DNA of 64,000 nucleotides from Prinsepia uniflora. Taxonomy: Eukaryota > Streptophyta > Magnoliopsida > Rosales > Rosaceae. Made by a program: the position numbers and the translations under genes. Numbering within the stretch: the first letter of the stretch is position 1; each line of letters starts with the position of its first letter. The notes under the pieces were generated by a model. The model had not been told where the DNA came from and ran no database searches. It saw only the letters and a program-made list of their open reading frames with translations. The stretch spans positions 45,430,252 through 45,494,251 of the forward strand of contig CM064872.1 of assembly GCA_032719365.1 (NCBI GenBank). The letters run 5' to 3'. Positions 36,666-46,481 of this stretch are shown here, one piece after another.

Positions 36666-36690
36666 GTGACGTAGTCTGGGACGTCACGAG
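36666..36690. promoter_or_regulatory. Paired ACGT-core sites in LTR U3
   Basis: GTGACGTAG and ACGTCACGAG lie in inverted orientation about 6 bp apart. The same pair recurs, more or less intact, near 3430, 20207, 31057, 34246 and 43012, and in one-sided form in other copies. TGACG/ACGTCA sites in pairs are known targets of plant TGA-class bZIP factors; regulation here is inferred from conservation and position near the LTR start. Confidence 0.55.
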
Positions 36691-38282
36691 TTCATAGACA
36701 GGTGGCACGTTCGATTCCGACTTTCGTGGTGAAAGTTATGACGTTCGGAAGTCCAGGGGCATTATCGTAATTTGGACGAAATAAGGGAAAATATTGACTT
36801 TTTGATTGGAGGGTCCGATGGCCGAGGGCCAAGGACCGTTAGGAAGGTCTCGATGCCCTGAGTACAACGACAGGCGGCACGTCGAAATCGGACATCGAAC
36901 GGGAAAGTTACGGGTCACGGAAGTCCGATTTCACTATGCACGCATTTCGAGACAAGGACACGTGGCTTATTCATATTGGGTTAGATGTTCTAGGTGGGGC
37001 CCAGGGACCAATAACATTAAAATATGGACTTGTACTTCGATCTGGTGAAGGTGGATCAAATAATTGGGTTTGATTATTTTAAAATTTGCCACTTAATCCC
37101 AAGAGTGAATCTAGACCCTTCATCTAATCTAATCCTTCAACCTGGACAAATCTGGGCCGTTCATTTCCTTATTCACCATTAGTTCGAATTCCCACCTTCT
37201 TTGTGCAAGCACGATCAGTGCACGGGTGAAATTGGAATTGGAGCACTGGAATTGTTAATTGTGTGTGCTTGGGGCCAGTTGAGGTCGTGGGGAACACCTT
37301 GTCGTGGCTGGGACAGATTGCAGAGCACGGGGGGCTTCAAATGAGGCTGAAACCGGGCGTGCCTTTGGAACTGGGGAGCAGAGCAATTGTTAAGTCGCGT
37401 TTGAAATTGAGAGGTTTGGGCAGAGCACGGGCGACATTGTGCGAGGGAGAGAAGCAGTCTAACGGGTTTTGGGGAGGCGGAGAAGAACAGAGGGACTCTG
37501 GGGAGTTGAGAGTGAGGGAGCCAGAAATCTGGAAAAATTTTAAAACGGAGGGAAAAATACCAAATTTGATCTGTGAGCTTAGGGGATCCAAACTGATAAC
37601 CAGTACAGTTTCCTGGGCTGGTGTCGACTGCAACCACGCAAAAATCGAATGGGGTGGTCGTGTTTTGACCCCTGACTGGAGTCCAGTTTCTGGGAATGGG
37701 TCTTGGTGGGGTCCAGATGGTTGGAGGCCTGAGACCTTGAAATTGAGCTCAGAAACATGTTCTTATGGATCCTGCGATGCTACTGAGTGAAGAAATTGAA
37801 GAAAACGATGAGTATTCCTACACTTCCAGTGATGAACAGTGGAGGGTTGTTCGTCGGAAAAGCGAGCTTGGAGTCGTGGTCATGGAAGTAAGCTCTTGTG
37901 AAATTGAGTTTACAATCATCGTGAGGGTGAGTCTATGGTGCTTCCTAACTGATCAATTGAAGGAAGCAGTGACTGTGTGATGAATGGGGACTACGAACCC
38001 GATTAGGACCCGTATTCGATTGAGCTGGTTTTAGGCCATGTCGACGTGAGTGAGTAAAACAGAACTTAAATTAGGTCCATTTCGATGCTATCTGAGAGTT
38101 TAATTGAAGGAATTAAGTGGATATTTGCAGGGATTGAATCGGATCCAGTCACGGGTCGCATACCCATTTTACAGTGGAATCGGGTGAGGATGGTGACCGT
38201 TAGAGTTACTATAGCTGGCGCGTGGGTGTCACGCGCAGCAGCTTGCGGCGGCGCGTGACGGCGCGTGGAACGTTTTCTCAAG

Positions 38283-40066
38283 GTAAGTTCAAAACGACTT
38301 TTGTCCTACACAATGTAACGAACTTTTTACCGTTGGTTTCGAAATTTTCGGACATCGTCTCGATGTTATTCCGAGGGTCCGAAGGTTTAGGTTACATTTT
38401 TAATTAACGAACAATTCCCAGAAAATTATGAGAAATTAGTATGTTGTTATTTGACACCTTAATAACCCGGGGATGTGTTTTCGGGCAGGATTTGGGTTTT
38501 TGGAAAATGTCAGAAATTACGGAACCGCGTGCGGCGCGAAACCGAGCCCTATTGGACGGTGTGTGAGTGGACGTTGCTTTCAAAATTTAATGCATGCATA
38601 AATTATTTCTATGATTTTATGATTATGATTATAAGTTGTGATTGATTTTGATTTCCGTATTTATACGTATTCGATTCCCGTATTTATACGTATTTTTACT
38701 ATACATGTGAAATTACATGTATTTCGAGACTATGGTCACTCGTGTGCTTAATGATCATTTAATGAAAGAAGTTATATGAAATGGGTGTAAAATGATTTAA
38801 GAAGGTTGTTTATGATTGCAAGTGTGACTTACGATTTTGACACGTTTTTCGAGAACGTTCCGGACTTGCACGTTTTACGAGATTTCGAGTTATTGTGATT
38901 TGATCACTGTTGACGTTTGAATCTAAGAAATTGAAATGAGACTTGTGATTTTGAGGATTTTAAAAATGGGTTTTGAGTATGTTTTGATTGGATCGTGATT
39001 TTGGTGATTATGATTGTGGTTTTGACGTGTTGAAAATGAGATTTGAGAAAGAAGTGATTTCTAAGAATTTAAATGGTGATTTCGGGCTTGATGCTCGGGG
39101 CATAAAAGTAACTTTGATTTATGAGATTTCGGTTTTCAGAAATATTAAAGTGGATTCTTGGTTTGGGTTCGGGATGATGCTTCCGGATGCCGGCTTACGG
39201 AACCATTGTTGCGAATTCGAATTCGGGAATGAAAAAGGATTTAATAAAGTGATTTGGTATGATTGTGCATGCCCCGTGTTTAATGATGATTTGAACATGT
39301 GATGTGAAGTAAGGTTTGGAAATTTGAATGTGGAAATTCGGACCATGGGTCCTGTTGTGAAAAATGTGATTTTGGGATGGATCCCACGTTGTTGTGTTTG
39401 ACAAATGTTTTGGGGTTTAAAGACCCGCTGAAAACTGTTTTGGGTTTAAAGACCCGGTGCTATTGCTGGAGCACGTTTTGAGTTTAAAGACTCGGTTAAT
39501 TGATGACGGGGGAGGGCCCTTAATGAGTTTAAAGACTCGTGAGTTTAAAGACTCGGTTACTGTGATTCCCCCGAGGCCTATTGATTATGTTATGAGTTTA
39601 AAGACTCGTTGATATCCCGGGAAGGTCTGTTTATGCGCATGATTTTGAGTTTAAAGACTCGGGCGCACTTGATATCCAGCAAAATGATTGACTTGTGATT
39701 TATTGATGGTTCCTGATGTTTCGGTTGAGTTGGGCAGTGGCCTGGTATATGGTTGTTGGTTTTTGATCATGTTGTGCATTTGGTTTTGATTCGTGGGTTT
39801 GGGCTGAGGCCCGGTATTTATGATTGTGGGCTAAGACCCGATGGTTGAGAAAGGAAAAATGATTTTGAGATTCATACGAGTTTTTCCTTATGTTGGAATT
39901 TGATACACAGTTTTTCTTAGGTGGAAAATCTTAACCGATTGCGAAATGATTTTTGGTATGCATGCATTCGTTTTTACGCGGAGGGTAAAAACGTTTGTTG
40001 TAACCGTTTTGCTAAACTGATTTATTTTTGTCCACTCACACATTTTGGTTTTTATTGACCCTCCAG
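38283..40066 (+). other. Putative intron inside D 5' LTR
   Basis: TCTCAAG/GTAAGT at 38282/38283 is a near-ideal plant 5' splice site. CTGAT (branch-point-like, near 40018) and TTGACCCTCCAG ending at 40066 form a plausible 3' splice site. The same sites occur in the 3' LTR (donor 44629, acceptor 46311), and the donor also in K. The hairpin array falls inside the putative intron. Splicing is inference only. Confidence 0.35.
39413..39663 (+). repeat. Hairpin repeat array, TTTAAAG type, in D 5' LTR
   Basis: Two GGGTTTAAAGACCC and about five GAGTTTAAAGACTC units occur. The 3' LTR array (45686-45911) has fewer units. The difference must have arisen after insertion, because LTRs are identical when they integrate. 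Confidence 0.88.
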
Positions 40067-40239
40067 GTAGTGGCGCGTTGTTCGAGGCTGTACGAGGGGC
40101 GGAGGCATGAGTAAGTACGTGTGGCTATCCCTGGTTTGGCAAGTACTGAGGGTAACCTGGGGTTTTCAGTCATCTTGCCAGACGGGAGCAGGACCGGACA
40201 CGGTTATCGATGCCCCTTTCGGGGGCGGTCCTGTCAATT

Positions 40240-40251
40240 TGGTATCAGAGC
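40240..40251 (+). other. D primer binding site, initiator-Met tRNA type
   Basis: TGGTATCAGAGC follows the 5' LTR after 3 bp and matches the 3' end of plant initiator methionine tRNA. Confidence 0.92.
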
Positions 40252-42804
40252 GCTAGGTTGCTGATTCTGTTGCCACATCATGCCTCCGGAGCATCAGCCT
40301 CGTGCTCGACCTGATAGTGAGACGAGTGGGCGAGGGTGTTTGAGACCTCGTGTCAAATCCCGGATGAGATTGACCTTGGTTTGAGGGTCAGATGTCGGGT
40401 AGAGTACACTGAGAACTGTGATTTGCGCGACTTGCTAGACATAGAATTGTGTGGGTCGCAGGGACAGACGAGACCGGTGGCTGTAGGGCCGCCTCTTTGG
40501 GCAATTGTACTACCTCTCAGGCCCTATTGGTCGTGTAGAATGTGGTCGAGCGTTGGATATTGCTCGGGGACTGGGCATGCCAGTGATGACATGGTTAGGT
40601 TGGTATGAGATTGGACTCACGAGGAGTCAGGATCTTGGGTTAGGAACGTGATTTGAGTCATGATATGGTGTCAAGACTCGAGATGAGCCGGAAAGGCTGA
40701 TGGAACATTTGGCACTTAGGATGCCAAGGACCGGGTATTGGTCAGGTATTGAACGAGTAGGAAATGCGGGCTGGATCTTGTGGACATTGCTGAGTGTCGT
40801 GGATACTTGGTGTAGTTGTAGTAGTTGAGAATTCCGGGGCGTTCAGGAAACGTCCATTGTGTGGATTGCCATAATGGTGGTACCCCTAGTTGCGGAGTAC
40901 GAGTAGTGATGCGGGATCGTCACTCGTTATGAGCGGAGATCCAGGGCCATCAACCTTACACCCCGTGTGTTGTTGTATTATGGTACTGGTACTAGCGCGG
41001 GTGCTGGTGTCAGTGATGGAGAGTGTGTTGGGCCACGAGTTGGGAGGTGGCTCTGTCTAGATGAACGTGTGTTGGTACTTGCGATTCAGTAGGGGTTAAG
41101 TCATGGACTGAATGGGATCTAGCGGAGTTGGTGAGGCGTTGGGATAAGTCCCAACAAGTATTGAGATGATAAGAGATTAGTGGATAAGCGGTATATTTGG
41201 GACGTGAGGAAAAATCATTGGTGGTTGGTATTCGGAAGTCATCGGGGTTGACTTCTTATTCTCTACCCTGGCAGATGTTGATCGCGGATACCAGAACGGT
41301 GAGCGTGTGTTGGGTGGTGGACCCATGTGTGTTTTAGGGTCATCGGGTGGAGTTGTACTTCTCGAGGTTGGGGTAAACGGACTCCCATTTTCCGCTTGGT
41401 GGCAAGCGATGTTAGATGTTTGGTTCCGTGGGTGCAGAGAGTGGTGTTGCACTCACATAGAGTGGATGTGATGACATCGTATGGGATCACCCTTGGTCTC
41501 TCCTAGGTGGAGTGGCAGGGATCGGGATGAGGTAGACTGAGTGGATCCTAGGTGGATCTGGATTATGATGTTGGGGGCCTTAGGCGTAGCGACGATCTAG
41601 GAATCGTGGTGTTACCAGCTGGGTGACGTGGTAACGGACTCGAATTGTGATCGCCTCAATTAGGCTGGGGGTAGAGCTTATCGCTCTGTCATAAATGTTT
41701 AGATACGAGGATAGTTTGACCGAACTTCTCTTCGAAGTCATAAGTGTTTTGACTCAAGGCTTGACTTGTGGATGAGTGGATATCCAACAAGGTCTGATTG
41801 GTCAGTCGGAGATATGTACGATTAGGATTGGCTTCCTTTCGAAGTCAATCGGATGTGATGTAGTAACCGATTGAGCAGGTACCCGATAGATTCGGGGATT
41901 GGTGCGCCTCGGTATTAGCGAACGAGATTAGGTGCCCTTTCGGCATGACTACTCACGCCTTGGTGGGCGTGCCTGGATTCCTACATCTTGAATGACGTGT
42001 TGGGGAGTTTATGATAGCATTACTGGTGGGGCGACCATGGGATCTAGAATGGATGATGAGTTGGAATGATTGATTTGTCTAGTGTGAGATTGGACAAGAA
42101 ACCTCTGTGTCGAATTCCGTTGACTGTGGGCCATGCTGTGGACCTATTGGAAAATGAACGTAAGTATCCTGTACGGTGTACTAGGGTCGATACTGGTCGG
42201 ACCAAGTGGTATCTGGTGACGGTGCACGGGAGGTACCAGTGGTGATTGGCTATATGGGTAGGTTTCTAGTTCCGACACCATTGGGTTTGGTGGTGAGTAT
42301 GAACTGGACATTGAGTGCTATGCACGGGATAGAGTTATATTGTTGGGCTCAGTAATTTTATGAGCAGGCGCTCTTAGCCACGGATGGCTAGCGAAACCAT
42401 AGTGTGGGGATGTGTGGTCACTGATTTGTTAGTATTCTATGTGTGTCAGCTACACCGCCTGAATGAGCATGATGACGGTATATATACACTGAGGATGAGG
42501 AGGTATGTATATGAACTTGAGGCGGACATGTGTCACAGGATTGGGTTGCCACGCGAGTTGAGATCATGTTGTTAATCATACGCTACATTGAGCGAGTGGC
42601 TGGTCCGACGTAAGACTATGTTAGGGCCCCTGGGTACGTTTGAGTTTAGCTGGTGTACGAGTGTACACGTGTTGCGGGCTCAAAATGTTTTCCATGCGGT
42701 GGGTGTGGAATGAGGATAATTGGGAATTTCGAGAACCGAACTAATTTTTGGAGGGAGGAACGTTTGAGACTAGATCGGTTGGAATTTCGGGGACGAAATT
42801 CTTT

Positions 42805-42818
42805 AAGGGGGGGAAGAT
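42805..42818 (+). other. D polypurine tract
   Basis: AAGGGGGGGAAGAT directly precedes the 3' LTR start TGTAACGACC at 42819. It is the expected primer for plus-strand DNA synthesis. Confidence 0.9.
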
Positions 42819-45800
42819 TGTAACGACCCATCCCAGAATTCGGGTTTTGATTTGTAACTAATCATGATTAGCAGGTTTAATCAGTGATTAGTCGGGGGGG
42901 GGGGGGGGGGGGGGAATCGGACGAACGTGGCAAAATGCCCGTTTTACCCCTGGTCGTGGGTAAAACGTTCACTTTTGATTCGGGCGGTCAAATGGACTTT
43001 GACCGATGACTGTGACGTAGTCTGGGACGTCACGAGTTCATAGACAGGTGGCACGTTCCATTCCGACTTTCGTGGTGAAAGTTATGACGTTCGGAAGTCC
43101 AGGGGCATTATCGTAATTTGGACGAAATAAGGGAAAATGTTGACTTTTTGATCGGAGGGTCCGATGGCCGAGGGCCAAGGACCGTTAGGAAGGTCTCGAT
43201 GCCCTGAGTACAACGACAGGTGGCACGTCGAAATCGGACTTCAAACGGGAAAGTTACGGGTCACGGAAGTCCGATTTCACTATGCACGCATTTTGAGGCA
43301 AGGACACGTGGCTTATTCTGATTGGGTTAGATGTTCTAGGTGGGGCCCAGGGACCAATAACATTAAAATATGGACTTGTACTTCGATCTGGTGAAGGTGG
43401 ATTAAATAATTGGGTTTGATTATTTTAAAATTTGCCACTTAATCCCAAGAGTGAATCTAGACCCTTCATCTAATCTAATCCTTCAACCTGGACAAATCTG
43501 GGCCGTTCATTTCCTTATTCTCCATCAGTTCGAATTCCCACCTTCTCTGTGCAAGCACGATCAGTGCACGGGTGAAGTTTGAATTGGAGCACTGGAATTG
43601 TTAATTGTGTGTGCTTGGGGTCAGTTGAGGTCGTAGGGAACACCTTGTCGTGGCTGGGACAGATTGCAGAGCACGGGGGGCTTGAGCTGAGGCTGAAACC
43701 GGGCGTGCCATTGGAACTGGGGAGCAGAGCAATTGTTAAGTCGCGTTTGAAATTGAGAGTTTTGGGTAGAGCACGGGCGACATTGTGTGAGGGAGAGAAG
43801 CAGTCTAACGGGTTTTGGGGAGGCGGAGAAGAACAGAGGGACTCTGGGGAGTTGAGAGTGAGGGAGGAAGAAATATGGAAAACTTTGAAAACGGAGGGAA
43901 AAATACCAAATTTGATCTGTGAGCCTAGGGGATCCAAACTGATAACCAGTGCAGTTTCCTGGGCTGTTGTCGACTGCAACCACGCAAAAATCGAATGGGG
44001 TGGTCGTGTTTTGACCCCAGACTGGAGTCCAGTTTCTGGGAACGGGTCGTGGTGGAGTCCAGATGGTTGGAGGCCTGAGACCTTGAAATTGAGCTCAGAA
44101 AAATATTCTTATGGATCCTGCGATGCTACTGAGTGAAGAAATTGAAGAAAACGATGAGTATTGCTACACTTCCAGTGATGAACAGTGGACGGTTGTTCGT
44201 CGGAAAAGCGAGCTTGGAGTCGTGGTCATGGAGGTAAGCTCTTGTGAAATTGAGTTCACAATCATCGTGAGGGTGAGTCTACGGTGCTTCCTAACTAATC
44301 AATTGAAAGAAGCAGTGACTGTGTGATGAATGGGGACTACGAACCCGATTAGGGCCCGTATTCGATTGAGCTGGTTTTAGGCCATGTCGACGTGAGTGAG
44401 TAAAACAGAACTTAAATTAGGTCCATTTCGATGCTATCTGAGAGTTAAATTGAAGGAATTAAGTGGATATTTGCAGAGATTGAATCGGGTCCAGTCGCGG
44501 GTCGCATACCCGTTTTACAGTGGAATCGGGTGAGGATGGTGACCGTTGGAGTTACTGTAGCTGGCGCGTGGGTGTCACGCGCAGCCGCTTGCTGCGGCGC
44601 GTGACGTCGCGTGGAACGTTTTCTCAAGGTAAGTTCAAAACGACTTTTGTCCTACACAATGTAACGAACTTTTTAGCGTTGGTTTCGAAATTTTCGTACA
44701 CCGTCTCGATGTTATTCCGAGGGTCCGAAGGTTTAGGTTACATTTTTAATTAACGAACAATTCCCGGAAAATTATGAGAAATTAGTATGTTATTATTTGA
44801 CACCTTAATGACCCGGGGATGTGTTTTCGGGCAGGATTCGGGTTTTTGGAAAATGTCGGAAATTACGGAATCGCGTGCGGCGCGAAACCGAGCCTTATTG
44901 GACGGTGTGTGAGTGGACGTTGCTTTCAAAATATAATGCATGCATAAATTATTTCTATGATTTTATGATTATGATTATAAGTTGTGATTGATTTTGATTT
45001 CCGTATTTATACGTATTCGATTCCCATATTTATACGTATTTTTACTATACATGTGAAATTACACGTATTTCGAGACTATGGTAACTCGTGTGCTTAATGA
45101 TCGTTTAATGAAAGAAGTTATATGAAATGGGTGTAAAATGATTTAAGAAGGTTGTTTATGATTGCAAGTGTGACTTACGATTTTGACACGTTTTTCGAGA
45201 ACGTTCCGGACTTGCACGTTTTACGAGATTTCGAGTTATTGTGATTTGATCACTGTTGACGTTTGAATCTGGGAAATTAAAATGAGACTTGTGATTTTGA
45301 GGATTTTAAAAATGGGTTTTGAGTATGTTTTGATTGGATCGTGATTTTGGTGATTTCGGGCTTGATGCTCGGGACATAAAAGTAACTTTGATTTACGAGA
45401 TTTTGGTTTTCGGAAATATTAAAGTGGATTCTTGGTTTGGGTTCGGGATGATGCTTCCGGATGCCGGCTTACGGAACCATTGTTGTGAATTCGAATTCGG
45501 GAATGAAAAAGGATTTAATAAAGTGATTTGGTATGATTGTGCATGCCCCGTGTTTAATGATGATTTGAACATGTGATGTGAAGTAAGGTTTGGAAATTTG
45601 AATGTTGAAATTCGGACCATGGGTCCTGTTGTGAAAAATGTTATTTTGGGATGGATCCCACGTTGTTGTGTTTGACAAATGTTTTGGGGTTTAAAGACCC
45701 GTTGAAAACTGTTTTGACCCGTTGTTATTGCTGGGGCACGTTTTGAGTTTAAAGACTCGGTTAATTGATGACGGGGAGGGCCCTTAATGAGTTTAAAGAC

Positions 45801-46481
45801 TCGGTTACTGTGATACCCCCGAGGCCTATTGATTATGTTCTGAGTTTAAAGACTCGTTGATATCCCGGGAAGGCCTGTTTATGCGCATGGTTTTGAGTTT
45901 AAAGACTCGGGCGCACTTGATATCTAGCAAAATGATTGACTTTTGATTTATTGATGGTTTCTGTTGTTTCGGTTGAGTTGGGCAGTGGCCTGGTATATGG
46001 TTGGTTTTGGATCATGTTGTGCATTTGGTTTTGATTCGTGGGTTTGGGCTGAGGCCCGATGTTTATGATTGCGGGCTAAGACCCGATGGTTGAGAAAGGA
46101 AAAATGATTTTGAGATTCATACGAGTTTTTCCTTATGTTGGAATTTGATGCACAGTTTTTCTTAGGTGGAAAATCTTAACCGATTGCGAAATGATTTTTG
46201 GTATGCATGCATTCGTTTTTACGCGGAGGGTAAAAACGTTTGTTGTAACCGTTTTGCTAAACTGATTTATTTTTGTCTACTCACACCTTCTGGTTTTTTT
46301 TGACCCTCCAGGTCGTGGCGCGTTGTTCGAGGCTGTACGAGGGGCGGAGGCATGAGTAAGTACGTGTGGCTATCCCTGGTTTGGCAAGTACTCAGGGTAA
46401 CCTGGGGTTTTCAGTCATCTTGCCAGACGGGAGCAGGACCAGACACGGTTATCGATGCTCCTTTCGGGGGCGGTCCTTTCA
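42819..46481 (+). mobile_element. D 3' LTR (3663 bp)
   Basis: It starts TGTAACGACCCATCC and ends GGTCCTTTCA. It is near-identical to the 5' LTR apart from scattered substitutions, a 21-G run (42894-42914, against 12), a roughly 76-bp deletion near 45355 between GGTGATT repeats, and loss of at least one hairpin unit. Confidence 0.94.
45686..45911 (+). repeat. Hairpin repeat array, TTTAAAG type, in D 3' LTR
   Basis: One GGGTTTAAAGACCC and about four GAGTTTAAAGACTC units occur. The second GGGT unit is reduced to GACCCG, and the doublet seen at 39524/39540 is a single unit here. Confidence 0.85.

Larger units (their letters stand above)
36482..40236 (+). mobile_element. D 5' LTR (3755 bp)
   Basis: It starts TGTAACGACCCATCC and ends GGTCCTGTCA. 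In order it holds a 12-G run (36557-36568), paired ACGT sites (36666-36690), a second diverged copy of that U3 block (about 36820-36920), a leader-like region, the GCGCGTG hairpin (near 38218), a strong donor-like site (38283), the TTTAAAG array (39413-39663) and an acceptor-like CCTCCAG (40060-40066). The 175-codon frame at 37263-37790 recurs in the 3' LTR because of LTR duplication and resembles nothing known. Confidence 0.94.
40237..42818 (+). mobile_element. D internal domain, non-coding (2582 bp)
   Basis: After the primer site a short frame (40280-40384) starts MPPEHQPRARPDSE, reminiscent of the start of chromovirus gag, but it stops after 34 codons. The rest has no recognisable gag-pol. 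The last codons before the polypurine tract read FRGRNSLRGG, resembling the C-terminus of Tekay/Del-type polyproteins. Blocks are shared with L1 and A. I infer a gag-pol-deleted chromovirus derivative whose ends and some non-coding blocks have been kept. Confidence 0.72.
36482..46481 (+). mobile_element. D, complete LARD-type retrotransposon (10,000 bp), TSD ATCTG
   Basis: Flanked by ATCTG (36477-36481 and 46482-46486) inside C. Structure: 5' LTR 36482-40236, initiator-Met primer site 40240-40251, interior 40237-42818, polypurine tract 42805-42818, 3' LTR 42819-46481. The interior encodes no gag or pol. It is the deepest insertion of its branch (within C, B, A and the hAT-like element), so it should be the youngest there. 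It must have been mobilised by enzymes supplied in trans. Confidence 0.95.

Noticed and set aside
37263..37790. 175-codon open frame in the D 5' LTR (185 codons at 43579-44136 in the 3' LTR)
   Set aside because: It is conserved between the LTRs only because they are duplicates. The opposite strand is also open, and no domain is recognisable. Other LTR copies do not keep the frame.
39413..39663. CRISPR-like appearance of repeated TTTAAAG units
   Set aside because: Units are too short, spacing is irregular, no cas genes are present and the setting is a plant LTR.
42894..42914. 21-G homopolymer as a functional quadruplex
   Set aside because: Length varies between D's own LTRs and homopolymers are prone to sequencing error, so I do not claim a function.
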